9,557 nt of DNA from assembly GCA_964389495.1 (NCBI GenBank), contig CAYMDU010000069.1, positions 1 to 9,557 of the forward strand, written 5' to 3'. The notes beneath the pieces are model-generated. The model had not been told where the DNA came from and searched no databases. It was given only the letters and a program-made list of their open reading frames with translations. Positions 1 through 6,932 of this stretch are shown piece after piece. The translations under genes were made by a program, and so were the position numbers. The first letter of the stretch is position 1, and the number at the start of each line of letters is the position of its first letter. This DNA comes from RGIG3009 sp964389495. Its GTDB lineage: Bacteria > Bacillota > Clostridia > Oscillospirales > Acutalibacteraceae.

Positions 1-141
1 CCTTTATTGTCTTGATACCGGCAAATATTGTTTAGAACTTTTAGTTCTACGCAAATGCAAGCTCCTGAAAAGCAGTTTTATTTTTTGCAAAAGTGACGGC
101 AATTATTCATCTTTTTAACACTTAGATAAAATAATATAACA
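1..141. other. AT-rich left-edge region, no gene seen
   Basis: I find no convincing coding region or complete sigma-A promoter here on either strand. The only structure is a short palindrome at 33-49 (7-bp arms TAGAACT/AGTTCTA around a TTT loop), which could be a small operator or chance. The stretch lies beyond the polA terminator and probably contains control DNA for a gene to the left of the window. Confidence 0.4.
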
Positions 142-183
142 AAGGTCCCTGTACGATATCATTTCATATCGTACAGGGACCTT
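142..183. repeat. Perfect 18-bp inverted repeat (hairpin)
   Basis: The arms at 142-159 and 166-183 are perfectly complementary over 18 bp, starting AAGGTCCCTG, with a 6-base loop CATTTC. There is no clean T tract on either side: leftwards, the minus-strand reading is T-rich but interrupted, and rightwards only TT follows the stem. It could be a back-up terminator downstream of polA, a terminator for a gene to the left, or a small palindromic repeat element. The polA terminator at 262-302 looks more canonical. Confidence 0.6.
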
Positions 184-261
184 GCTTAACGGTCGATTTT
201 TCTTTTTTCATCATAGCATATCTTCCAACCCCTCCCCATCGCAAGGGCCAATTTGCGCGGC

Positions 262-302
262 AAAAAAAGCACCGCCGAAACCTGTGTATCCCGCGGTGCT
301 TT
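262..302 (-). terminator. Rho-independent terminator of polA
   Basis: The arms AAAGCACCGC (266-275) and GCGGTGCTTT (293-302) form a 10-bp stem. On the minus strand the stem is followed by seven T residues, seen as A262-A268 on the plus strand. The loop is fairly long at 17 bases. It lies 41 bases beyond the polA stop codon, so it is well placed to end polA transcription. Confidence 0.8.
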
Positions 303-343
303 GGCTATTGTTTTTTTGTGGACAAGCCGGGAGCGATGCCGCT

Positions 344-2875
344 TTATTGCTTGGCATCGTACCATGTTTGCCCCATGTGCACATCGGCGCGCAACCGCAC
401 TGCCAGCGAAACCGCCGATTCCATTTCTTCTTGCAAAATCGCAGCGGCTCGCTCGGCATCGCCGGCTTGGGCCTCCACAATCAGTTCGTCGTGAACCTGC
501 AAAATCAGCTGTGCTTGCAAGCCCTCCTGCCGCAACCGGCGGTGAACACGAATCATGGCCAGTTTGATGATGTCGGCAGCAGTTCCCTGAATAGGCATAT
601 TTCGTGCCACCCGTTCACCGAACGAGCGCGTGACCCGATTGCTCACTTTGAGTTCCGGCAAGGGGCGGCGGCGGCCGAACAGCGTTTCGGCATACCCCAC
701 CTCGCGCGCCTTTTCGATCAAACCGTTCATATATCCCGCCGCGGTGCTGTAATGAGCCAAATAGCCGTCGATATACCGTTTGGCTTCGCCGTAAGACACA
801 TGAATATCCTCTGACAGCGAATGGGCACCGATACCGTACACAATGCCGAAATTCACCGCTTTGGCCTGCGAACGCATCAGAGGTGTCACCATGCTTTCCG
901 GAACATCAAACACTTGGGCCGCCGTGATACGGTGAATATCCGCGTCGCTGTTAAAGGCTTCTATCATTGTTCGGTCACCGGACAATGCCGCCAGCACGCG
1001 CAATTCAATTTGCGAATAGTCGGCATCGCACAGTACCGCCCCTTCCCGCGCATGGAAAAAGCGACGCAACTCGCGCCCCAGTTCCTGCCGAACCGGAATG
1101 TTTTGCAAATTCGGTTCGGTTGATGAAATGCGGCCCGTACGCGTTTCGGTTTGATTAAAGCGGGAATGAATTCGCCCATCCGGGGCAATGGCCTTTTCCA
1201 ATCCGTCGCAATAGGTGGATTTCAGTTTGGTTAGCATACGGTAGTTTAAAATCATCTCCACCACCGGATGCGCGTGGCGCAAACTTTCCAGCACTTCGGC
1301 ATTGGTGGAATACCCGGATTTTGTTTTCTTTTTGGCAGGCAATCCCAAATCTTCAAACAGGGCTTTGCCCAGCTGCTTGGGCGAATTGAAATTAAACGAA
1401 TAGCCCACCGTTTCGGTGATAGCGGCCGTTAATTCGGCAATCTGTTCGTCCAGCGCCGCGCCAAACCGCCGCAAGCCGTCGCGGTCAACCGCAAAGCCAA
1501 CGCGCTCCATATCGGCCAACACCAAGGCCAGCGGAATTTCCATTTCCCGCAACAGCTTTTCCTGGCCGGCAGCGGCAATTTCCTGCTCCAATCGGTTTGC
1601 CAACGGGGTTAATACCCGCAGTTCTTCCGGCTGTTCCCCTTCCGGAACCGCCACGCCGTATTGCTGCGCCACTCGCAGCGGGTCATACCCAGAAGCCAGC
1701 GGATCCAGCAAATAGGCCGCCAGCGTGGTGTCCATCACAATCGCGCTCGGCACCGCTCCGTGCTGCTGCGCGCACGCGGCCAGCGCCTTGCTGTCGACAG
1801 TGCGTTTAACCACGGTTTCCGACGCCAGCAGCGCCCACACCCGGTCATCGGACAAGGCAAAACAAGCCGCTCGCCCGCCGGCAGCCACCCACACGCCGCT
1901 TTCGGCAACCACCACATCCACCACCGTTTCTTGCAGCAGTTGTTCGGCCGGCACTGCTTGCAACGGCGGCAGGGCGGTTTCTTCTTCGGCCGGCACGATA
2001 ACCGGCGACAAGTCCATGCGTTCCATCAAGCGGAACAGTTCCAACTGTGTCATGCGCACCGCCAACCGGTCGCGCTGCGGTTCACGCAAAAGGTAGTGCG
2101 CCGGTTCGCAATGCTCCAACGGCACAGAACGGCAAATCTCACCAAGTCGGCGGCTCAAATAGGCACTCTCCCGCCCGTCTTCCAGTTTGCGACGCAAGGC
2201 GTCTCGTAAGTCACCGTCGTTCACATGAGCATACACACCATCCAGCGTTTCATAACGATGTAGCAAGTCCAAAGCCGTTTTTTCGCCAACACCGGGAACA
2301 CCGGGAATGTTATCGCTGGAATCCCCCATCAGGGCTTTTAAATCAATCAGCTGTTCGGGCGTTAGCCCGTATTTTTCATGAATTGCGGCCACATCGTATA
2401 CTTGCAGTTCCGGCTGTCCCATGCGCGTGGCGGTTAACAGCACCGTTACACCATGGCGAACCAACTGCAACGAATCGCGGTCGCCGGTAGCAATGTAGCA
2501 CGGTTCTTCGGCCTGCAAGGCGGCTGCCGACAATGTGCCGAGAATATCGTCGGCTTCGTAGCCGTCTTGTTCCACCACGGTGCACCCCATCAGCACCAGC
2601 AATTCTTTGATGAGAGGCAGCTGAAGCGCCAGTTCATCCGGCATGGCATGCCGCCCCGCTTTGTAGGCGCTGTACAGAGCATGACGGAATGTGGGTGCTT
2701 TGCGGTCGAACGCCACCGCCACTTTATCGGCTTGGCTTTTGTCCAACAAGCGGTGGTACATGTTCAAGAAGCCCACCAACGCATTAGTTGGCGTGCCGTC
2801 GTGCGTGGTTAATACTTTGATTCCGTAGAACGCGCGGTTGAGGATACTGTTGCCGTCAACAATCAGCAGAGGCAT
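344..2875 (-). CDS. polA: DNA polymerase I
   Basis: Family A DNA polymerase of 843 residues, which fills gaps and removes RNA primers during replication and repair. Residues 1-290 are the 5'-3' nuclease domain: GDRDSLQLV at 131-139 and the helix-hairpin-helix region GDSSDNIPGVPGVGEKT at 184-200. Residues about 300-460 correspond to the 3'-5' exonuclease fold, but I cannot find the acidic DxE pair expected of an active site; this resembles Bacillus-type PolI enzymes without proofreading. The polymerase domain has motif A DADYSQIELR (617-626, catalytic D619), motif B RSQAKAVNFGIVYG (668-681, with K672, F676, Y680) and motif C QVHDE (793-797, catalytic D796). The ATG start is preceded by AAAGGA at a 9-base spacing. 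It lies 71 bases downstream of fba on the same strand. No separate promoter is evident, so transcription may come from fba. Length and motifs indicate an intact gene. Confidence 0.97.
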   Translation of the reverse strand: MPLLIVDGNSILNRAFYGIKVLTTHDGTPTNALVGFLNMYHRLLDKSQADKVAVAFDRKAPTFRHALYSAYKAGRHAMPDELALQLPLIKELLVLMGCTVVEQDGYEADDILGTLSAAALQAEEPCYIATGDRDSLQLVRHGVTVLLTATRMGQPELQVYDVAAIHEKYGLTPEQLIDLKALMGDSSDNIPGVPGVGEKTALDLLHRYETLDGVYAHVNDGDLRDALRRKLEDGRESAYLSRRLGEICRSVPLEHCEPAHYLLREPQRDRLAVRMTQLELFRLMERMDLSPVIVPAEEETALPPLQAVPAEQLLQETVVDVVVAESGVWVAAGGRAACFALSDDRVWALLASETVVKRTVDSKALAACAQQHGAVPSAIVMDTTLAAYLLDPLASGYDPLRVAQQYGVAVPEGEQPEELRVLTPLANRLEQEIAAAGQEKLLREMEIPLALVLADMERVGFAVDRDGLRRFGAALDEQIAELTAAITETVGYSFNFNSPKQLGKALFEDLGLPAKKKTKSGYSTNAEVLESLRHAHPVVEMILNYRMLTKLKSTYCDGLEKAIAPDGRIHSRFNQTETRTGRISSTEPNLQNIPVRQELGRELRRFFHAREGAVLCDADYSQIELRVLAALSGDRTMIEAFNSDADIHRITAAQVFDVPESMVTPLMRSQAKAVNFGIVYGIGAHSLSEDIHVSYGEAKRYIDGYLAHYSTAAGYMNGLIEKAREVGYAETLFGRRRPLPELKVSNRVTRSFGERVARNMPIQGTAADIIKLAMIRVHRRLRQEGLQAQLILQVHDELIVEAQAGDAERAAAILQEEMESAVSLAVRLRADVHMGQTWYDAKQ

Positions 2876-2903
2876 GCCGTTTCATCCTTTCCGTTATAGC
2901 AAG

Positions 2904-2933
2904 AAACCCCGCCAACCGAGATCGGCGGGGTTT
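2904..2933 (-). terminator. Hairpin terminator between fba and polA
   Basis: The arms AAACCCCGCC (2904-2913) and GGCGGGGTTT (2924-2933) form a strong 10-bp GC-rich stem with a 10-base loop. On the minus strand the T tract is only TTT followed by CTTG, so termination may be leaky. That would let some fba transcripts run on into polA. Confidence 0.7.
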
Positions 2934-2946
2934 GGTACCGGCAAAA

Positions 2947-3882
2947 TCAGGCGCGATTGGCACTGCCCAGCACATTTTGAATCTTGTGCTTCACCACTTC
3001 GGTGATGCAGTCGCGGCCTTCGCCCAAATATTGGCGGGGATCAAAATGCGTGGGATTTTCAGCCATGTGGCGGCGAATACCGGCTGTCATGGCCAGGCGC
3101 AAATCCGAATCCACGTTGATCTTGCACACGGCCAGCGACGCCGCTTCGCGCAGCATATCTTCCGGAATACCAATGGCATCGGCCATTTGACCGCCGTATT
3201 GGTTGACAATCGAAACATATTCCGGCATCACCGAAGAGGCACCGTGCAACACAATCGGGAACCCGGGCAGGCGATCCATCACTTCGCGCAAAATGTCGAA
3301 CCGAAGCTGCGGCTTTTGGCCGGGCTTGAATTTGAAGGCGCCGTGGCTGGTGCCGATGGCAATGGCCAACGAATCCACACCGGTGCGCGTGACAAAATCC
3401 TGCACTTGATCGGGATCGGTGTAGTTGGCTTTGTCGGAATCCACGCTGACTTCGTCTTCCACGCCGGCCAACTGGCCCAATTCGCCTTCGACAGTTACGC
3501 CGCGGGCATGCGCATATTCCACCACTCGACGGGTGACATCCACATTTTCTTCGTATGGGAGATGAGAGCCGTCGATCATGACGGATGTGAAGCCGCCGTC
3601 GATGACTTCTTTGCACAGTTCAAAGCTGGAACCGTGATCCAAGTGCAAAACAATGGGCAGGCCCGTTTCTTCCACAGCCGCCTTGACCATGTTGTACAAA
3701 TAGGCATGGCGTGCGTATTTGCGTGCCGAACCGGAAACCTGCAAAATCACCGGAGAATTCAATTCTTTGCAAGCATCGACAATGCCCTGCATGATTTCCA
3801 TGTCGTTGACATTGAAGGCCCCGATGGCATAGCCACCCTCGTAGGCTTTTTTGAACATTTCTTTTGTGTTGACCAAAGGCAT
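2947..3882 (-). CDS. fba: Class II fructose-1,6-bisphosphate aldolase
   Basis: Zinc-dependent glycolytic and gluconeogenic enzyme that splits fructose 1,6-bisphosphate into dihydroxyacetone phosphate and glyceraldehyde 3-phosphate in the cytoplasm. The 311-residue length fits the class IIB group. Visible active-site motifs are LDHG (81-84, catalytic D82 and zinc ligand H83), VEGELG (131-136), GTSHGAFKF (177-185, zinc ligand H180), VLHGASS (211-217, zinc ligand H213) and the substrate-phosphate loop INVDSDLR (255-262). The ATG start is preceded by AGGAGG at an 8-base spacing, which settles the start. It is divergent from the DUF6062-type gene and lies directly upstream of polA. The related tagatose-bisphosphate or other ketose-bisphosphate aldolases share the fold, but the stand-alone context and sequence favour the housekeeping Fba. 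Confidence 0.95.
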   Translation of the reverse strand: MPLVNTKEMFKKAYEGGYAIGAFNVNDMEIMQGIVDACKELNSPVILQVSGSARKYARHAYLYNMVKAAVEETGLPIVLHLDHGSSFELCKEVIDGGFTSVMIDGSHLPYEENVDVTRRVVEYAHARGVTVEGELGQLAGVEDEVSVDSDKANYTDPDQVQDFVTRTGVDSLAIAIGTSHGAFKFKPGQKPQLRFDILREVMDRLPGFPIVLHGASSVMPEYVSIVNQYGGQMADAIGIPEDMLREAASLAVCKINVDSDLRLAMTAGIRRHMAENPTHFDPRQYLGEGRDCITEVVKHKIQNVLGSANRA

Positions 3883-3912
3883 AACAGAAACCTCCTAGCA
3901 TAGTATGAATTT

Positions 3913-3918
3913 ATTATA
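3913..3918 (-). promoter_or_regulatory. Likely -10 element of the fba promoter
   Basis: On the minus strand this reads as a perfect TATAAT, about 30 bases upstream of the fba start codon. Positions 16-18 bases further upstream carry no good -35 match, so the promoter is either -35-poor or helped by an activator. The AGGAGG ribosome binding site lies between it and the gene. Confidence 0.6.
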
Positions 3919-3981
3919 CACCACTTTTATGAATTATGGAAGAGGTTTTACAAAAAAACAGACCTGTTTCCGACAAAAAAC

Positions 3982-4010
3982 TTGTCAGAGCCCCCAAAGA
4001 TTGGTATACT
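3982..4010 (+). promoter_or_regulatory. Sigma-A promoter of the DUF6062-type gene
   Basis: TTGTCA (3982-3987) and TATACT (4005-4010) are separated by exactly 17 bases. The -10 is preceded by TGG, giving an extended -10 (TGnTATACT). Transcription would begin near 4016-4018, leaving a leader of only about 15 bases that already contains the ribosome binding site AAAGGAG (4018-4024). The position argues against any translation start upstream of 4033. Confidence 0.82.
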
Positions 4011-4032
4011 AAAAAGAAAAGGAGTGATTATC

Positions 4033-4728
4033 ATGCGTGAAGATATCACCAGTATTCCCGTGAGCGAAGTGTTTGAACCCAAAGACGGGTGCCCCCTTTG
4101 CCGCATGCGCGATTTGTTGGAAAAGCGCGTTGCCGAATACATCACCGGTGCCGCCATGATGGAACCGGATGTGCGAATGGAAACCAACAAGCTGGGATTT
4201 TGTATTGACCATTACCGGCTGATTTTGAAACAGCGCAACCGTTTGGGCGTGGCGCTGATACTGGAAAGCCACCTGGCCGAGCTGGAAAAGACCGTCTTTC
4301 AGGGGGCACCCCTTGTCGGGAAAAGCGCCAAGCGCCAGGCCAAAAGCGCCCACGAACACACCGGCACCTGCTTTTTGTGCCGCCAAGTAGAATGGGCCAT
4401 GCAACGCATGACAGCCACCGTGTGCCGGCTGTGGGAAAACGAAAGCGATTTTCGTGTCCTGTTTTCCGAACAACCCAGCCTGTGCCTGCCGCATTTCACG
4501 GCGCTGGTGTCGGCGGCGGAAACAGGCGGCATGAGCAAAAAATGCGTGCCGGAATTTTCCAAAGCGGCCGCGGCCATCTCAAAAAAGGCGTTGCAGGAAC
4601 TGCACGGCGATGTGGCCCATTTTTGCAAAATGTTCGACTACCGCAGCAGCAGCGAAGGAGCCGACTGGGGCAATTCCCGCGATTCTCTGGAACGGGCGGT
4701 GAGCTACCTCACCACGCGCCTGCCGTGA
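4033..4728 (+). CDS. DUF6062-type protein with duplicated CxxC/CxxH motifs
   Basis: A 231-residue cytoplasmic protein with no signal peptide or membrane segment; I assign it to the DUF6062 family of Clostridia from its overall sequence, and its function is unknown. The clearest feature is an internal duplication of a possible metal-binding unit: CPLC (C20, C23) with CIDH (C57, H60), then CFLC (C113, C116) with CLPH (C151, H154). Each unit is a CxxC followed 34-35 residues later by CxxH, a plausible four-ligand zinc site. I infer this from spacing alone. The ATG at 4033 is preceded by AAAGGAG at an 8-base spacing. An in-frame upstream ATG at 3982 overlaps the -35 box and is rejected. The gene is monocistronic, with its own promoter and a strong terminator, and divergent from fba. 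Confidence 0.85.
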   Translation: MREDITSIPVSEVFEPKDGCPLCRMRDLLEKRVAEYITGAAMMEPDVRMETNKLGFCIDHYRLILKQRNRLGVALILESHLAELEKTVFQGAPLVGKSAKRQAKSAHEHTGTCFLCRQVEWAMQRMTATVCRLWENESDFRVLFSEQPSLCLPHFTALVSAAETGGMSKKCVPEFSKAAAAISKKALQELHGDVAHFCKMFDYRSSSEGADWGNSRDSLERAVSYLTTRLP

Positions 4729-4802
4729 GTGGGGCTCTGTTTGCCGCCAATGTGCGCTTTGACAAGAAGCGGCACTGCCTGCCAAATGCGCCATGGACAG
4801 AG

Positions 4803-4839
4803 AAAAATCGAGGGCACAGGTTGTGCCCTCGATTTTTTT
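4803..4839. terminator. Strong bidirectional terminator
   Basis: A 16-bp perfect stem (4803-4818 with 4822-4837), GC-rich core CGAGGGCACA, loop GGT, with T residues to 4839 on the plus strand and AAAAA in the left arm. It ends the DUF6062-type gene on the plus strand and can also stop minus-strand transcription leaving the DUF6273 fragment. Confidence 0.93.
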
Positions 4840-4911
4840 GCACACAAGAGTTCGCGTTCTTTCTTTCAACCGACTCTTACGGGGCTGGGTAAAAAATTGT
4901 TCTTTTGAACA

Positions 4912-5307
4912 TTAAGAATTCAGATTGATCCACATGGCGGGGCGAACGACATAGTAATCGAGATCGACATTGCCGCCGTACACACCGATACCACCGCAAA
5001 TGTCAACAACCGCGGCGCTATCCTGATAGTCGCCGGGCGACCGTAACCACCACCAGCAGTTGCCATTGCTACTATTAAAATATGCTCCCCTGGCAACGGC
5101 ATATGTCGTGGGTTTGCACTCTCTTTCACTGCCGAAGCTGAAATACTTGTTGGCTTCGGTAAAGCTCAGCAAAAACACCTTGTCCTGTGTGGCGTTGCCC
5201 GGATCGGTATCATAAGAAGGATTCTTGTCTGCCGGTACCGTCACCGTGGGAATCCTTGCCTTTTCATCCGCAGAAAAGGCCGTGTTCAAAAATTCGGTAT
5301 TCTACCA
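4912..5307 (-). pseudogene. DUF6273 domain C-terminal fragment
   Basis: The translated stretch matches the DUF6273 domain pattern common in Clostridia cell-surface or prophage-like proteins: NTAFSADEKARI near the start, then WWWLRSPGD, then VRPAMWINL at the C-terminus. The function of the domain is unknown. About 125 residues remain, with no usable start: no ATG and no ribosome binding site. Upstream in the same frame the codons read TGG TAG AAT ACC GAA TTT, where related proteins usually have W-L-N. The TAG at 5302-5304 is therefore probably a TTG leucine codon turned into a stop. Beyond 5307 the domain similarity is lost, so the N-terminal part of the gene is missing. Downstream, a weak hairpin (TGTTC/GAACA, 4898-4911) followed by T residues on the minus strand may be its old terminator. 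A programmed read-through is less likely because nothing recognisable precedes the stop. Confidence 0.72.
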
Positions 5308-5310
5308 TAC

Positions 5311-5677
5311 GGGATTGGCGGCGTGAAACAACGCTGATTTTTGAAAAAAGGAACATGGCGGGCAGCGCTTACGGCGTGTTTCGGCAATGTGCAAATCGCC
5401 TTCTTCGCTTGTCTTGAAAATTAAACATTCCGTATCAAAAAAAACGAGAAAATTATGAAAAAATCGATTTTTCGACACTTGCGCCGGGGAAAAAGTCCTT
5501 AAAAACAGCGATTTGTTCACATTTTCCACAGAGTTTTCCACAGAAACCTGCTGTTTTAAATTATTACAAAGAGTTATATTCCCTTGCATTCGCCGAAAAA
5601 ACAGCCGGATTTCGGAACAAAATATTTGTATAAAACGGCAACAGGTGCCCATACTGGCAACGAAGGGAGTGGCGTGG
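5311..5677. other. Intergenic region with AT-rich blocks
   Basis: No gene is supported in these 367 bases. The stretch contains a 14-bp palindrome AAAAATCGATTTTT (5459-5472), the DnaA-box-like cluster listed separately (5513-5542), and an AT-rich block at 5551-5580 (25 of 30 bases A or T). A TATAAA hexamer (5629-5634) sits 43 bases upstream of the next gene but has no matching -35, so it is only a weak promoter candidate. Confidence 0.5.
5513..5542 (+). promoter_or_regulatory. Cluster of three DnaA-box-like nonamers
   Basis: Three same-orientation nonamers resemble the DnaA box TTATnCACA: TTGTTCACA (5513-5521), TTTTCCACA (5522-5530) and TTTTCCACA (5534-5542), each one mismatch from the relaxed consensus. 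The first two abut and the last two are repeated at a 12-base period as TTTTCCACAG. An AT-rich block lies immediately downstream. The arrangement resembles an origin or a DnaA-regulated site, but no dnaA or dnaN is visible nearby. Confidence 0.4.
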
Positions 5678-5950
5678 ATGATCAAAGGAACCAGTCGCCA
5701 AATTCTGGAAATCACCAACACCGGCAACCCCTATTTTGAGCGCGCGTTTCTGGTGGTGAAACCGTTGTTTGCCGACCAACCGGCAGAAAACTTACAACGC
5801 GAAGCGCAACGCACGCTGGCAACGCATCGCGGCTACACCGGATTGCGCCGGGCGCACCGTTTGCGGCGGTGGGGCCGGGTGGCGTTGTTGGCAACCGGCG
5901 GCGCTTTGGCTTTGCTGGCGGAAAAAATAATGCTCACCCTGGTGGGGTGA
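5678..5950 (+). CDS. Small Arg-rich protein with C-terminal membrane segment
   Basis: A 90-residue protein I do not recognise by name. The N-terminal half (MIKGTSRQILEITNTGNPYF, then ERAFLVVKP) looks like a short alpha/beta domain. Residues 51-68 are strongly basic, with many arginines, and are followed by a hydrophobic stretch (about 67-88, GRVALLATGGALALL) that could be one membrane helix. That suggests a tail-anchored protein with its N-terminal domain in the cytoplasm. The ATG at 5678 has AAGGGAG (5663-5669) at an 8-base spacing. A GTG at 5669 in the same frame overlaps that site and is rejected, as is the further upstream open frame. The stop codon lies inside the terminator hairpin. It is convergent with degV. 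Confidence 0.7.
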   Translation: MIKGTSRQILEITNTGNPYFERAFLVVKPLFADQPAENLQREAQRTLATHRGYTGLRRAHRLRRWGRVALLATGGALALLAEKIMLTLVG

Positions 5951-5958
5951 GCATTTTT
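5930..5958. terminator. Bidirectional terminator overlapping a stop codon
   Basis: A perfect 10-bp stem, ATGCTCACCC (5930-5939) with GGGTGAGCAT (5945-5954), loop TGGTG, followed by TTTT on the plus strand. On the minus strand the A-rich stretch at 5922-5929 gives a T tract, so it also serves the convergent degV gene. The last seven codons of the 90-residue gene, including its TGA, form the hairpin. Confidence 0.88.
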
Positions 5959-5971
5959 AGTGTATTCGGTT

Positions 5972-6826
5972 TTATTCGGTGAGGAACAAAACGCCCAAGG
6001 TGTTGGGCCCGCAATGCGAAGAAATGGTGCAACCGGCCCGCGTGACGAAAATTTCATCGAATGTTTGACATTCTTCCACCGCGGCTTTGGCAATGGCAAT
6101 GCGTTCTTCGGAAATGCCGGAATGGGTAATGAACACGCGGTTGGTTCGGATGTCGGTGCGGTCTTTCAGCAAATCGTGTACATACTCGCGCAGCACTTTG
6201 TCCAGCGTGCCGCGGTATTTTTTCCCCACGCCCATTTTGCCGCTGGTGTTATCCACTTCGATGCAGGGTTTGAGTTGCAGTAAGTTGGCCCCCATCATGG
6301 ACAGAGCCGAGCAACGGCCGCCTTTGTACAAAAATTCCAGCGTGTCCAGCACAAAGCTGGCCTGCACTTTGGGAACCAAGGCCTGTACTTCTTGGGCAAC
6401 CTGGGCTGCCGGCATGCCGGCGGCGATGCGGTCGGCTGCTTCCAGCACCAGCAGCCCGGTGCCGGTGGAAAGGTTGCAACTGTCTATGGCATATACGCCT
6501 GGCAGTTCTTCGGCGGCCAAACGGCAATTGTTGTGCGACACCGACAAACCGGAACCCAAATTGAGATGAATCACTTGATACCCTTGGTTTACAAACGATT
6601 TGAAAAAATCGGTGTATTCGGCCATGTTGATGGCCGCTGTTTTCGGCAAAATATGCTGTTCGTTATAGATGCGATAAATATCGTCGGGAACCAAGTCGAT
6701 TCCGTCTTGATATGTGTTTTCGCCCAAATTCACATGAAACGGGAAAGTACGAACGCCAAAGCGTTCTTTCAGCTCCGGACTGAGATCACAGGTGCTGTCT
6801 GCACACAAAATCACGTTATTGTCCAA
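5972..6826 (-). CDS. DegV family (fatty-acid-binding) protein
   Basis: A 284-residue DegV-fold protein, normal length for the family. Members bind a long-chain fatty acid; in Firmicutes with the FakA/FakB system, FakB paralogues present it for phosphorylation, but no fakA is in view, so the lipid specificity is unassigned. Visible family motifs: ADSTCDLS (9-16), DG at 41-42, PKT (61-63), the glycine/serine loop LGSGLS (90-95), TLEFLYKGGR (162-171), the LLQLKP segment (182-187), and SSHCGPNTLGV (269-279) near the end. The start is TTG at 6826, preceded by GGAGGAG at an 8-base spacing. An ATG seven bases upstream is in another frame and ends after five codons. It has its own promoter and shares a terminator with the convergent 90-residue gene. 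Confidence 0.93.
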   Translation of the reverse strand: MDNNVILCADSTCDLSPELKERFGVRTFPFHVNLGENTYQDGIDLVPDDIYRIYNEQHILPKTAAINMAEYTDFFKSFVNQGYQVIHLNLGSGLSVSHNNCRLAAEELPGVYAIDSCNLSTGTGLLVLEAADRIAAGMPAAQVAQEVQALVPKVQASFVLDTLEFLYKGGRCSALSMMGANLLQLKPCIEVDNTSGKMGVGKKYRGTLDKVLREYVHDLLKDRTDIRTNRVFITHSGISEERIAIAKAAVEECQTFDEIFVTRAGCTISSHCGPNTLGVLFLTE

Positions 6827-6861
6827 AGTGCATGCTCCTCCTACATTTTGAAGTTGCCTTT

Positions 6862-6890
6862 ATTGTACCACATACCCGAACCGATTTCAA
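6862..6890 (-). promoter_or_regulatory. Sigma-A promoter of the DegV-family gene
   Basis: On the minus strand TTGAAA (6885-6890) and TACAAT (6862-6867) are separated by 17 bases, and the -10 is preceded by TGG (extended -10). The predicted transcript starts about 28 bases before the TTG start codon and includes the GGAGGAG ribosome binding site. Confidence 0.82.
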
Positions 6891-6932
6891 GGCTTTTCGA
6901 CAATTCTCCCGCACGGCCCATGCACCGGTTGT

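Noticed and set aside
1..60. Short minus-strand frame beginning with TTG after AGGAG near 56-66
   Set aside because: It is only about 18 codons, the start is one base from the putative ribosome binding site, and there is no recognisable product.
182..2812. Several long plus-strand open frames opposite polA
   Set aside because: They are antisense shadows of the GC-rich polA gene: no ribosome binding sites, no recognisable domains, and low-complexity, His/Arg/Pro-rich translations.
2932..3903. 323-codon plus-strand open frame opposite fba
   Set aside because: It mirrors almost the full length of an unambiguous aldolase gene and has no promoter, ribosome binding site or protein-like motifs of its own.
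3982..4032. Upstream in-frame ATG extending the DUF6062-type protein by 17 residues
   Set aside because: This ATG overlaps the -35 box of the promoter, so it would not be transcribed, and the ATG at 4033 has a well-spaced AAAGGAG.
4898..4911. Small hairpin TGTTC/GAACA with adjacent T residues on the minus strand
   Set aside because: The stem is only 5 bp; it may be a remnant terminator of the DUF6273 gene, but the strong hairpin at 4803-4839 explains termination better, so it is not listed separately.
5459..5472. 14-bp palindrome AAAAATCGATTTTT as a terminator or operator
   Set aside because: It has almost no GC core, there is no gene just upstream of it on either strand, and such A/T palindromes arise easily in AT-rich DNA.
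5302..5727. 141-codon minus-strand open frame in the intergenic region
   Set aside because: The translation shows no family motif, it spans AT-rich control-like DNA and the 5' end of the 90-residue gene, and it lacks a ribosome binding site. Only its last residues abut the DUF6273 fragment.
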